Source: CAWKCE01 sp032127035
Lineage (GTDB): Bacteria; Actinomycetota; Actinomycetes; JAHEKZ01
Reading direction: 5' to 3'
Assembly: GCA_963848085.1 (NCBI GenBank)
Contig: CAWKCE010000005.1
Coordinates: 1-64,000 of the forward strand
DNA length: 64,000 nt
The notes under the pieces are model-generated. The model did not search any database. It was not told the DNA's origin and saw only the letters and a list, made by a program, of their open reading frames with translations. Below are positions 16,077 through 24,493 of the stretch, in pieces. Every line of letters starts with the position of its first letter. Positions within the stretch are counted from its first letter, which is position 1. The position numbers were made by a program, and so were the translations under genes.

Positions 16077-17540
16077 ATGTCGTCCGACGCCCCCACGCCG
16101 CCACCGCGGGGCAGCCGACGCAAGACCCCCTCCCGGCACCCGCTGCTGAGACGAACCGCGCTGGTCGTCACGGTGGTCGTGGCGGTCCTGCTCGTCGGCG
16201 GTGGCATCGCCGGGTTCCTCATCTACCGCCATCTCGACGGCAACATCGGCGTGATCGACGCCTTCCAGCCGGACATCGTCGGCTCCGACCGCCCGACCAA
16301 GGTCCAGCCGTCGCAGACCCCCACCGAGCCGCTCAACATCCTGGTGATGGGTTCCGACACCCGCGTCGGCCAAGGCGGAGGCTTCGGGTCGTCGGCCGTG
16401 CTGTCGGGGGCGCGCTCGGACACCACCCTGCTCATCCACCTGCCGGCCGACCGCAAGACCGCGCTGGTGGTCAGCATCCCGCGGGACACCGTGGTGGAGA
16501 TCCCCGACTGCAAGACCGACACCGGGACCTACCCCGCCCACACCGAGCGGTTCAACGCCGCGTTCTCGATTGGTGGGCCGGGTTGCACGATCAAGACCGT
16601 CGAGCAGCTCACCGACGTGTTCATCGACCACTTCGTGGTGGTCGACTTCCGCGGTTTCGAGGGGATGGTCGACGCCCTGGGTGGCGTCGACGTCTGTCTC
16701 AGCGAGCCGGCCTTCGACGTGAAGAGCGGGCTCGACCTGCCGGCCGGAATCTCCACCGTCCGTGGGGACCAGGCCCTGGCGTTCGTCCGCGCCCGCTACA
16801 CGCTCGGCAACGGCAGCGACATCAGTCGGATCGACCGCCAGCAGGCCTTCATGAGCTCGGTGGTCGAGAAGGCGCGCAGCGCCGGGACGTTGCTGAACCC
16901 GATCAAGCTCGTGCGGTTCCTGGACGCGGCGACGAAGTCGGTGGCCACCGACCCCGACCTGGCCAGCCTGAACGAGCTGCGCAAGCTCGCCGAGCAGGTG
17001 CGTGGCATCCCGCCGAAGAACATCACGTTCGTCACGACGCCGTGGGTGGTGAACCCGTCCGACCCGAACACGGTGGTCTGGGACACCAGCCGCACGGACG
17101 TGCTGTGGGAGGCCATTCGGACCGACGCCAGCTACCCGCCCCCGAAGCCCGAGCCGAACGTGATCGACGGCAAGCCGATCAAGGTGGCACCGGCCGACAT
17201 CCAGCTCCGGGTTCTGAACGGCACTCGCGTGACCGGCGCGGCCACCGCCGCCGCTGCGGAGTTCTCCGCCCAGGGCTACTCGGTGGTCGGCGTGGACACG
17301 GCCGAGAGCAAGAACTTCGTGTCCACGGTCGTGCGCTACGACCCCGCCTACGGCACGGCCGCGGCCCGCACGGTCACGGCGTCACTCGGGGGAGCGACCC
17401 GCGTGAAGGTCCCTGGGCTCGGCTCGGTCGTGGAGGTCGTGGTCGGCAAGGACTGGCCGGGAGTCTCGGCGGTAGTGGTCAAGACCCCCCGCGACCCCAG
17501 TGACGGGATACGGACCGCCGACGAGAACATCTGCAGCTGA
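16077..17540 (+). CDS. LytR-CpsA-Psr (LCP) wall-polymer ligase with LytR_C domain
   Basis: 487 residues. A short basic cytoplasmic tail is followed by one membrane segment (about 28-50). The extracellular LCP domain (about 85-330) has NILVMGSDTR, ARSDTTLLIHL, VVSIPRDTVVEIP and FNAAFSIGGPGC. The Asp and Arg residues that bind the lipid pyrophosphate and metal are present. A LytR_C domain (IQLRVLNGTRVTGAA onward, about 378-460) ends the protein. LCP enzymes transfer lipid-linked polymers such as arabinogalactan to peptidoglycan. The neighbouring galactan genes point to that substrate. GAGG precedes the ATG. Confidence 0.92.
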   Translation: MSSDAPTPPPRGSRRKTPSRHPLLRRTALVVTVVVAVLLVGGGIAGFLIYRHLDGNIGVIDAFQPDIVGSDRPTKVQPSQTPTEPLNILVMGSDTRVGQGGGFGSSAVLSGARSDTTLLIHLPADRKTALVVSIPRDTVVEIPDCKTDTGTYPAHTERFNAAFSIGGPGCTIKTVEQLTDVFIDHFVVVDFRGFEGMVDALGGVDVCLSEPAFDVKSGLDLPAGISTVRGDQALAFVRARYTLGNGSDISRIDRQQAFMSSVVEKARSAGTLLNPIKLVRFLDAATKSVATDPDLASLNELRKLAEQVRGIPPKNITFVTTPWVVNPSDPNTVVWDTSRTDVLWEAIRTDASYPPPKPEPNVIDGKPIKVAPADIQLRVLNGTRVTGAATAAAAEFSAQGYSVVGVDTAESKNFVSTVVRYDPAYGTAAARTVTASLGGATRVKVPGLGSVVEVVVGKDWPGVSAVVVKTPRDPSDGIRTADENICS

Positions 17541-17590
17541 CCGTCGAGCCGGACCAGCGCTCACGCGTCCGGTAGGCCGCTGGGGTGGTC

Positions 17591-17596
17591 TACTGT
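17591..17596 (+). promoter_or_regulatory. -10 box of leaderless promoter for the galactan gene set
   Basis: TACTGT ends 6 nt before GTG 17603. It decides this start over the in-frame GTG at 17585. Confidence 0.45.
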
Positions 17597-17602
17597 CGCC
17601 GG

Positions 17603-18547
17603 GTGCCCACGGTCCACGCGGTCGTCGTCGCGTACAACCGACGAGACCTCCTCACCGAGGCGCTGACCGGAATCACCTCGCAGAGCCGCCCGGTCGACCG
17701 GATCCACGTCGTCGACAACGCCTCGACCGACGGCACCGCCGAGATGGTGCGGGAGCGGTTCACCGGCGTCGACCTCCACGTCCTGGCGACCAACACCGGA
17801 GGCGCGGGCGGGTTCACCGTGGGACTGGCGCACGCGCTGGCCGCCGGTGCGGACCTGGTGTGGCTCATGGACGACGACACGGTGCCGACCTCAGGGGCGC
17901 TGGCGGCCATGCTCGACGCCCGCGCGCAGTACCCGGGTGCCGACCCGGCGCTTGTCGCGAGCAAGGTGGTGTGGACCGACGGTCGCGACCACCCGATGAA
18001 CACCCCCCGGCAGCGACCAGGAGCCTCCTCGCAGGAACGCGCCGCGGCCGCCGAGGTTGGCTGTGTCGCGATCCGCTCGGCCTCCTTCGTCTCGGCGCTG
18101 GTCGACGCCGCAGCCGTGCGCGAAGCCGGGCTGCCGCAGGCCGACTTCTTCCTCTGGAACGACGACTTCGAGTTCACGACGCGGCTGGCCCGCCACCGGC
18201 CTGCGCTGTACTGCCCCGCGAGCGTGGTCGAGCACCGCACCCGCACCTTCGGCGCCACCGACGCCGACCCCGGGGAGCGCTTCTACCTCGAGGTCCGCAA
18301 CAAGATGTGGACCTTCCTCCGCAGCGACGGTCTGTCGCCACAGGAGAAGCTCCTGTACTCCGGATCGACGGTCCGGCGGTGGGCGCGCACCTTCGTCGCA
18401 TCCCAGGACCGCCGTGTCCTGGCCCGTGGCCTGCAGCGCGGGCTCGTCGACGGAGTGCGCCGGCGGCCACGCCCGTCCCGCGAGGTGCTGCTGGACGCCG
18501 GCGTCGAGCTGCCCACCGAGACCGACCCCGGCGAGCCGACCCGGTGA
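17603..18547 (+). CDS. GlfT1-like family 2 glycosyltransferase
   Basis: 314 residues. The GT-A fold starts with VHAVVVAYNRRDLLTEAL and VVDNASTDGT. The metal-binding DDD is at about 90-92 in VWLMDDDTVP, followed by the acceptor-side motif FFLWNDDFEFTTR. This layout matches GlfT1 (Rv3782), which adds the first galactofuranose residues to the rhamnosyl-GlcNAc-decaprenyl linker. It ends with a 4-nt overlap with the next GT2 gene. The identity rests on motifs and on the company of glf and glfT2. Another UDP-sugar donor is possible but less likely. Confidence 0.75.
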   Translation: MPTVHAVVVAYNRRDLLTEALTGITSQSRPVDRIHVVDNASTDGTAEMVRERFTGVDLHVLATNTGGAGGFTVGLAHALAAGADLVWLMDDDTVPTSGALAAMLDARAQYPGADPALVASKVVWTDGRDHPMNTPRQRPGASSQERAAAAEVGCVAIRSASFVSALVDAAAVREAGLPQADFFLWNDDFEFTTRLARHRPALYCPASVVEHRTRTFGATDADPGERFYLEVRNKMWTFLRSDGLSPQEKLLYSGSTVRRWARTFVASQDRRVLARGLQRGLVDGVRRRPRPSREVLLDAGVELPTETDPGEPTR

Positions 18548-19371
18548 CCCCGTTCTCACTGCTCCTGCCCGTGTACCACCGGGACAACCCCGACCATCTG
18601 CGTCGGGCCTTCGTCAGCGCCGTTCAGGAACAGACCCGGGCACCGGACGAGGTGGTGCTGGTCCGGGACGGCCCGGTCGGCCAGCAGCTAGCGCTCGCCA
18701 TCGACGAGCTCGTCGCGACGTCCCCGGTGCCCGTGCAGCGGATCGACCTGCCCGCCAACGTCGGCCTGGGGCAGGCGCTCGACACCGGCATTCGAGCCTG
18801 TCGCCACGACGTCATCGCGCGCATGGATGCCGACGACATCAGCCTGCCGGAGCGCTTCGCCCGGCAGCTGCCGCTGATCGAGGCCGGCGCCGACATCGTC
18901 GGCAGCGCGTTGATCGAGTTCGACGAGGACGAGGAGGTGGTCGTCGGCCTTCGCACCCCACCGACGTCGGAAGTCGAGATCCGAACCTGGTCACGGTTCC
19001 ACCAGCCGTTCAACCACCCGACGGTGGTGTACCGGCGCGCCCAGGTGATGGCGGCCGGCGGCTACCAGGACCTACCGCTCCTGGAGGACTACTGGCTGTT
19101 CGCGCGCATGATCCAGGACGGTGCCCGAGTGGCGAACCTGGCCGACCCCCTGGTGAAGTACCGGGTGGGGACCGGCGCCTACCACCGGCGAGGCGGGTTC
19201 GCCCTCCTGCGCAGCGAGGTCGTCCTGCAAGGACGTCTCCGGCGCGTCGGATTCGTGACCCGCTCGCAGTATGTGCGCAACCTCGCGGTGCGCGGGGGCT
19301 ACCGCCTGGTTCCAGCAACACTCCGGCGCCGCGCCTACCGGCGGCTCATCGCCGGTAAGGGTGCCGACTAG
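18544..19371 (+). CDS. family 2 glycosyltransferase, specificity unknown
   Basis: 275 residues from GTG 18544, overlapping the previous stop by 4 nt. Typical GT-A motifs are FSLLLPVYHRDNPDHLRRA, EVVLVRDGPVG, the DxD in ARMDADDISLPERF, and a later LLEDYWLFARMIQDG carrying the likely catalytic acid. The C-terminal tail is basic and may touch the membrane. Its place between the GlfT1-like gene and glf suggests it acts on the same polymer, for example on the linker or a side branch. The donor sugar cannot be read from the sequence. Confidence 0.85.
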   Translation: MTPFSLLLPVYHRDNPDHLRRAFVSAVQEQTRAPDEVVLVRDGPVGQQLALAIDELVATSPVPVQRIDLPANVGLGQALDTGIRACRHDVIARMDADDISLPERFARQLPLIEAGADIVGSALIEFDEDEEVVVGLRTPPTSEVEIRTWSRFHQPFNHPTVVYRRAQVMAAGGYQDLPLLEDYWLFARMIQDGARVANLADPLVKYRVGTGAYHRRGGFALLRSEVVLQGRLRRVGFVTRSQYVRNLAVRGGYRLVPATLRRRAYRRLIAGKGAD

Positions 19372-19379
19372 CGCCCCGG

Positions 19380-19385
19380 TACGCT
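19380..19385 (+). promoter_or_regulatory. -10 box for a separate glf promoter
   Basis: TACGCT begins 8 nt after the upstream stop. The leader would be about 30 nt and carries CGGAGA 5 nt before GTG 19423. Confidence 0.4.
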
Positions 19386-19422
19386 GGCCCGGCAATCGCG
19401 TCACCAAGCATCGGAGATTCAC

Positions 19423-20595
19423 GTGGCAGACCTCGTCGTGGTGGGTTCGGGGTTCTTTGGGCTCACCATTGCTGAACGAGCCGCCACTGAGCTCGGGCTG
19501 TCGGTGCTCGTCCTCGACCGCCGGCACCACATGGGCGGCAACGCGTACAGCGAAGCCGACCCCGAGACGGGTATCGAGGTCCACACCTACGGCGCCCACC
19601 TGTTCCACACCTCGAACGAACGGGTGTGGGAGTACGTGAACCGGTTCACCGCCTTCACCGGCTACCAGCACCGGGTGTTCACCAACTTCGAGAACCGCAT
19701 CTACCCGATGCCCATCAACCTCGCCACCATCTGTACGTACTTCGGCCGGGCGCTGAGCCCCACGGAGGCGCGGGCGCTGGTGGCCGAGCAGGCGAAGGAG
19801 TACGACCCGGCATCAGCGGCGAACCTGGAGGAGAAGGGGATCTCCCTGATCGGCCGGCCGCTCTACGAGGCGTTCATCCGTGGCTACACCATGAAGCAGT
19901 GGCAGACCGACCCCAAGGAGCTGCCGCCGGAGATCATCAGTCGCCTGCCGGTGCGCTACAACTTCGACAACCGCTACTTCAACGACACATACGAGGGCCT
20001 GCCGGTCGACGGGTACACCGCGTGGCTGGAGCGGATGGCCGACCACCCCAACATCGAGATCCGGCTGAACACCGACTTCTTCGACCACCGGACCGAGCTC
20101 GTGGGCCAGGTTCCCATCGTGTACACCGGTCCGGTCGACCGCTACTTCGACTTCTCGGAGGGGCGGCTCGGCTGGCGCACTCTTGACTTCGAGCGCGAAG
20201 TGCTCAGCGACGTCGGCGACTACCAGGGGACTCCGGTGATGAACTACGCCGACGAGGACGTGCCGTTCACCCGGATCCACGAGTTCCGCCACTTCCACCC
20301 GGAACGCGACTACCCCGCCGACAAGACCGTGATCATGCGCGAGTACTCCCGATTCGCGGAGAACGATGACGAGCCCTACTACCCGATCAACACCCCCGAG
20401 GACCGCGCCCGGCTGCTCGCCTACCGCGACCTCGCTGACCGGGAGCCGGGGGTGCTGTTCGGCGGACGGCTCGGCACCTACAAGTACCTGGACATGCATA
20501 TGGCGATCGGGTCGGCCCTGTCGCGCTTCGACAACGTCCTGCGACCGCACTTCACCGAGGGCGTGCCCCTCGTCAGCGGAGGAGTCACCGAGTGA
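19423..20595 (+). CDS. glf: UDP-galactopyranose mutase
   Basis: 390 residues. This FAD enzyme interconverts UDP-galactopyranose and UDP-galactofuranose, the donor for galactan. The dinucleotide-binding VVGSGFFGLTIAERAA (5-20) is followed by GGNAYSEAD, then TYGAHLFHTSNERVW, YTMKQWQTDP and GRLGTYKYLDMHMAIGSAL. These are all hallmark Glf segments, including the conserved Arg and Tyr residues around the flavin. Length is typical of bacterial Glf. The stop overlaps the glfT2 start by 4 nt, as expected for enzyme and user made together. Confidence 0.97.
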   Translation: MADLVVVGSGFFGLTIAERAATELGLSVLVLDRRHHMGGNAYSEADPETGIEVHTYGAHLFHTSNERVWEYVNRFTAFTGYQHRVFTNFENRIYPMPINLATICTYFGRALSPTEARALVAEQAKEYDPASAANLEEKGISLIGRPLYEAFIRGYTMKQWQTDPKELPPEIISRLPVRYNFDNRYFNDTYEGLPVDGYTAWLERMADHPNIEIRLNTDFFDHRTELVGQVPIVYTGPVDRYFDFSEGRLGWRTLDFEREVLSDVGDYQGTPVMNYADEDVPFTRIHEFRHFHPERDYPADKTVIMREYSRFAENDDEPYYPINTPEDRARLLAYRDLADREPGVLFGGRLGTYKYLDMHMAIGSALSRFDNVLRPHFTEGVPLVSGGVTE

Positions 20596-22574
20596 CCGAC
20601 GCCACGACCGTCCACCCGACGCAGACACAGGACGACGAATCGGCAACCGTCGTCCTGCAGCGGCTCGTCCTGCCGGCGGACGCCGACTTCGACACCCTCC
20701 CGCTGTACGTGGAGAGCGGCATGGTCCGCCCTGCGCCGGAGCAGGAGGACGAGGACGAGATGCCCCCGCCTGTCGTCATGGACCAGACGATCCACCCCGA
20801 CCTGGTGCTGGGCCGCCACAACTTGCGGATCCCGGCCGGCACCCGCGCCTCGTTCGCCACCTACTTCAACGCCTTCCCCGCCAGCTACTGGCGGCGCTGG
20901 ACGTCGGTCAGCGCAGTGAACCTCGAGGTCGACGTAGACGGTGACGCCGACGTCCTGGTGTACCGGTCGAACGCGCGAGGTGACCAGAACCGGGTCGCGA
21001 AGCTGCACGTGGTGCCTGGCGAGCCGACCCGGTTCGCGCTTCCGCTGGACCAGTTCGGAGACGGCGGCTGGTACTGGTTCGACGTCGTCGCCGGGATGGA
21101 CGACGTCCAGGTGGAAGGCGCCCGGTGGTCCGCCCAGGTGGCATCGCCGGACCCCGGTCGGATCTCGATCGGCATCACCACGTTCAACCGACCGGCCGAC
21201 TGCGTCGCACTCCTGCGCTCGCTCGGGTCCGAGCCGGAGACACTGGCCCTCATCGACACGGTGTTCGTCGTCGACCAGGGCACCAGCAAGGTGGAGGCAG
21301 ACGCCGGCTTCCCCGACGTGGCCGCTGCGCTCGGCGACCAGCTTCAGGTGATCCACCAGCCGAACCTCGGCGGCTCCGGAGGGTTCTCCCGGTCGATGTA
21401 CGAGACGGCCTACGGCCGGTCCAGCCGCTACGTGCTGCTGTTGGACGACGACGCCCTCGTCGAGCCCGAGGGCATCCTGCGCGCTGTCACGTTCGCTGAC
21501 CTGTGCCGAACGCCCACCATCGTCGGTGGCCACATGCTGAACATGCACGTGAAGTCGACGCTGCATGCCTTTGGTGAGCGGGTGAACCGGTATCGGTTCT
21601 TCTGGGGGCCTGCGCCACACACCGTGCACGGGCACGACTTCGCGGAGCGGCCGCTACGCGCAACCCGATGGCTGCACCGACGCATCGACGTCGACTACAA
21701 CGGCTGGTGGATGTGCCTGATCCCCACCGATGTCGTTCGCAAGGTCGGACTGGCCCTGCCCATCTTCATCAAGTGGGACGACGCCGAGTACTCGCTGCGC
21801 GCCAAGGAAGCCGGCATCCCCACGGTGTCGCTGCCGGGGGCGGCGGTCTGGCACGTCAGCTGGGCGGACAAGGACGACGCCATCGACTGGCAGGCCTACC
21901 ACCACGCGCGCAACCGGACGCTGGCCGCACTGCTGCACTCGCCGTACGACCGCGGAGGACGCCTGCTCATCGAGTCCATGGCGGCCCAGGTCAAGCACGC
22001 CCTGTCCATGCAGTACACCACCGCCGAGCTGCGGCTGTGGGCGCTGCAGGACATCCTGTCCGGCCCCGACCATCTGCACCGGACCCTGCCGACCAAGCTC
22101 ACCGAGATCCGCCAGTTCCGGTCGGACAAGACCGACGCCGCCATCCAACGGGACCCGCTCGCGTTCCCTCCGGTCCGGCAGGTCAAGCCGCCGAAGCGCG
22201 GCAAGGACCCCACCGAGCCGGGCGGGGCAGTCGGGCGCTACGTCGCGGCCGCCGCCGGAGTGGTACGCCAGTTCCGTCCCATCCGTGACACCAGCATCAG
22301 CAACCCTGAGGCGCACGTGCCGGCTATGGACGTGCGGTGGTGGTTGCTGTCCCAGTTCGACTCCGCCTTGGTGTCGACCGCTGACGGCGCCGGGTCCTCC
22401 TGGTACAAGCGTGACCCGGCACAGTTCTCCGACCTCATGAGGCGCAGCACGCAGATCCACCGGCAGCTCGCCGTGCGCTGGGAGGAGCTGGCCAAGGAGT
22501 ACCGTGCCGCGTCACCCTCGCTGACCGCACCGGACGCCTGGAGCCCGACGTGGAGCCGCGTTGACGGCGACTGA
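20592..22574 (+). CDS. glfT2: galactofuranosyltransferase GlfT2
   Basis: 660 residues. An N-terminal beta domain (about 1-180) is followed by the GT-A domain: SIGITTFNRPADCVALL, the metal-binding D285-D287 in LLLDDDALVEP, and the catalytic-region D396-D397 in FIKWDDAEYSLRAKEAG. Next comes VWHVSWADKDDAIDWQAY, very close to mycobacterial GlfT2 (Rv3808c). A helical C-terminal region completes it. The enzyme processively adds alternating beta-1,5 and beta-1,6 galactofuranose residues to lipid-linked acceptor. Presence of this large polymerase is the strongest evidence that the organism makes an arabinogalactan-like wall. Confidence 0.95.
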   Translation: MTDATTVHPTQTQDDESATVVLQRLVLPADADFDTLPLYVESGMVRPAPEQEDEDEMPPPVVMDQTIHPDLVLGRHNLRIPAGTRASFATYFNAFPASYWRRWTSVSAVNLEVDVDGDADVLVYRSNARGDQNRVAKLHVVPGEPTRFALPLDQFGDGGWYWFDVVAGMDDVQVEGARWSAQVASPDPGRISIGITTFNRPADCVALLRSLGSEPETLALIDTVFVVDQGTSKVEADAGFPDVAAALGDQLQVIHQPNLGGSGGFSRSMYETAYGRSSRYVLLLDDDALVEPEGILRAVTFADLCRTPTIVGGHMLNMHVKSTLHAFGERVNRYRFFWGPAPHTVHGHDFAERPLRATRWLHRRIDVDYNGWWMCLIPTDVVRKVGLALPIFIKWDDAEYSLRAKEAGIPTVSLPGAAVWHVSWADKDDAIDWQAYHHARNRTLAALLHSPYDRGGRLLIESMAAQVKHALSMQYTTAELRLWALQDILSGPDHLHRTLPTKLTEIRQFRSDKTDAAIQRDPLAFPPVRQVKPPKRGKDPTEPGGAVGRYVAAAAGVVRQFRPIRDTSISNPEAHVPAMDVRWWLLSQFDSALVSTADGAGSSWYKRDPAQFSDLMRRSTQIHRQLAVRWEELAKEYRAASPSLTAPDAWSPTWSRVDGD

Positions 22575-23502
22575 GCCGGTCCGCACCCCGCCCGACGACG
22601 AGCTGCCACCGTGGCGGGAGCCGTGGCGCAACGGCGGGGTCGTCGCGGTGTTCCGCAGCCCTCGCCTGGTCTGGCAGTTCGTCCGCGCCGAGGGCCGGGA
22701 CAAGTACCGGGGAACGCTGCTCGGCGGGTTGTGGGCGTACTCCAAACCCCTGACCCGGTTCCTCGTCTACTTCCTGGTGATCGGAGTCTTGCTCGGCCTG
22801 AGCCGTCGGGTGCTGAACTTCCCGGTGTACATCTTCAGCGGCGTCGTGGTGCTGCAGTTCTTCACCGCCTCGCTTACCAGCGGGACGAAGTCGCTGGCCA
22901 AGGAGACCTCGCTCCTGCGTCGGGTGAACATCGCCCGCGAGTTCATCCCCTTGTCCATGGTTCTGGCCAACGTCCGCCGGCTTCGGCCCGCCATGATCAT
23001 CCTGGTCGGCGCTGCCCTCCTGACCGGTTGGCGGCCCCGCCACGTGTCCGGATTTCCCGAGGCCATCGGCGGGATGATCCTGCTGATGGTCTTCGTCAGC
23101 GGGCTGGTGATGATCACCAGCGTGGCCAACATGTACGTCCGCGACACGCGCTATGCCGTGGAGAGCGTGATCATGGTCGCTTCCTGGGCCAGTCCCACGA
23201 TCTACCCCTGGAACCTGATCGCCGAACGCTTCGGGGAGCACAGCTGGATCAGCTACCTGTACCTGTCGAACCCGGTGACGATCGCCATGTTCGGCATGCG
23301 CGCAGCGTTCTGGGAACCGACGGTGCCACTGCGTCCCACCGGCTTCCCGGATGACCCGCTCGAGCCCAGCGGCGTCCTGGCCCTGCCCCTCATCCCGGTT
23401 CTCATGTCGATCGGAATCGCCGTGATGACCTTCCTGGTCGGCGTGCTCGTGATGCGCAAGCACCAGCACAACCTGCTCCTGCGAACCGAGTGGACGCCGT
23501 GA
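22561..23502 (+). CDS. ABC-2 polysaccharide export permease (Wzm-like)
   Basis: 313 residues from TTG 22561, overlapping glfT2 by 14 nt. The N-terminal amphipathic part LVWQFVRAEGRDKYRGTLLG is typical of ABC-2 exporters. About six hydrophobic segments follow, with VNIAREFIPLSMVL in the cytoplasmic loop and SPTIYPWNLI before the last helices. Mycobacterial counterparts (Rv3783) export lipid-linked galactan. No other exporter is in the cluster. Its partner ATPase is encoded immediately downstream. Confidence 0.88.
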   Translation: MTATEPVRTPPDDELPPWREPWRNGGVVAVFRSPRLVWQFVRAEGRDKYRGTLLGGLWAYSKPLTRFLVYFLVIGVLLGLSRRVLNFPVYIFSGVVVLQFFTASLTSGTKSLAKETSLLRRVNIAREFIPLSMVLANVRRLRPAMIILVGAALLTGWRPRHVSGFPEAIGGMILLMVFVSGLVMITSVANMYVRDTRYAVESVIMVASWASPTIYPWNLIAERFGEHSWISYLYLSNPVTIAMFGMRAAFWEPTVPLRPTGFPDDPLEPSGVLALPLIPVLMSIGIAVMTFLVGVLVMRKHQHNLLLRTEWTP

Positions 23503-24314
23503 GCTCCGTCGAGACGGAGACGGTCCGGCTCACGAAGGTGCGGAAGGTCTTCCCTCACCCTCAGATCCCCGGTGACGGGCGGCCGCGGCTGCGCCGCCAG
23601 ACCGACCACGCGAAGGACACCGTCGCCCTGCGCAAGGTCACGCTGTCCTTTCACGCCGGTCAGGGAACCGCCCTGCTGGGTTTGCCGGAGGCGGGGCGGA
23701 GCACGCTGCTGCACCTCATCACCGGCGTCTTCCGCCCCGACCGCGGCCACGTGCTCGTCCGGGGGCGGGTGAGCGGCCTGATTGCCAGCGGGGCCGGCTT
23801 CACCGGGGACTGGACCCTGCGGCAGAACGTCGAGGCAAGCTCCATCCTGCTCGGTGAGCCGCGCAACCGCGCCCGAGCGCAGGTCGAGACCATCTTGGAC
23901 TTCGTCGGCATGGGTGACCGCGCAGACGACCGGCTACGGGAGCTCGGCCCGGCAGAGACCAAGAAGCTCGCCTACGCCACGGCTCTCCACACCCAACCGG
24001 ACATCTTCTTGTCCGATGACGAGCTCGTCGTCGGAGGCAGCGAGCTGCGCGAGGCGTCGCTCGCCATGCTGGCCCAGGTCCCGACCTCCGGCCGGACACT
24101 CGTCGTGACGTCGAACAGCGCCAAGCTGCTCCCTGAGCTGTGCACGCGCGGGGTCGTGATGAACGCGGGCGTGGTCGACTTCGACGGCGGCCTCGAGGAG
24201 GCCCTCGCGCGCTACCGCGAGCTGCGGGACGAGCACCGCAGCCACCACAGCCCGAACGAGGACGATGACGATGACGAACGCGACCGTCCGGGTCCCGACG
24301 ACGCCCCCGCGTAG
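23499..24314 (+). CDS. Wzt-like ABC ATPase subunit with degenerate catalytic motifs
   Basis: 271 residues from GTG 23499 (4-nt overlap with the permease). The fold is clearly an ABC domain: a strand VRLTKVRKVF, then TVALRKVTLSFHAGQGTALLG. The P-loop reads GLPEAGRST, so the invariant Lys is Arg67. The signature loop reads ELGPAETKKLA (148-158) instead of YSSGM/LSGGQ. Walker B keeps D173, but the catalytic Glu is D174. The switch is TSNS (204-207) instead of SHD. No C-terminal sugar-binding domain is present; the tail is acidic. It may be inactive or very slow. It still sits in the normal partner position. Confidence 0.85.
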   Translation: MSSVETETVRLTKVRKVFPHPQIPGDGRPRLRRQTDHAKDTVALRKVTLSFHAGQGTALLGLPEAGRSTLLHLITGVFRPDRGHVLVRGRVSGLIASGAGFTGDWTLRQNVEASSILLGEPRNRARAQVETILDFVGMGDRADDRLRELGPAETKKLAYATALHTQPDIFLSDDELVVGGSELREASLAMLAQVPTSGRTLVVTSNSAKLLPELCTRGVVMNAGVVDFDGGLEEALARYRELRDEHRSHHSPNEDDDDDERDRPGPDDAPA

Positions 24315-24333
24315 CGGAGGCGGTGCGACGCCA

Positions 24334-24355
24334 CCGGACCGGCGCGGCGGTCCGG
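24334..24355 (+). terminator. GC-rich hairpin after the galactan operon
   Basis: CCGGACCG and CGGTCCGG form a perfect 8-bp stem around a 6-nt loop, 20 nt past the ATPase stop. There is no T-run, as is usual in such genomes. Confidence 0.45.
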
Positions 24356-24376
24356 CTGTGGGGCGGGTGACGCTCG

Positions 24377-24382
24377 TACCCT
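24377..24382 (+). promoter_or_regulatory. candidate -10 box for the second LCP gene
   Basis: TACCCT gives a leader of about 105 nt ending in AGGAGGA before ATG 24494. Nothing else was recognised in the 24315-24493 gap. Confidence 0.3.
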
Positions 24383-24493
24383 GAGCGGAACCGGCCCGGC
24401 CCGCCGCCCGTCCTAGGGGGGTCGGCCGACCGAGGAGCCGTCTGCCCGCCCATGCCGACCGAGCCACCCTGCCAGCAGGAGGACCTACCAACG

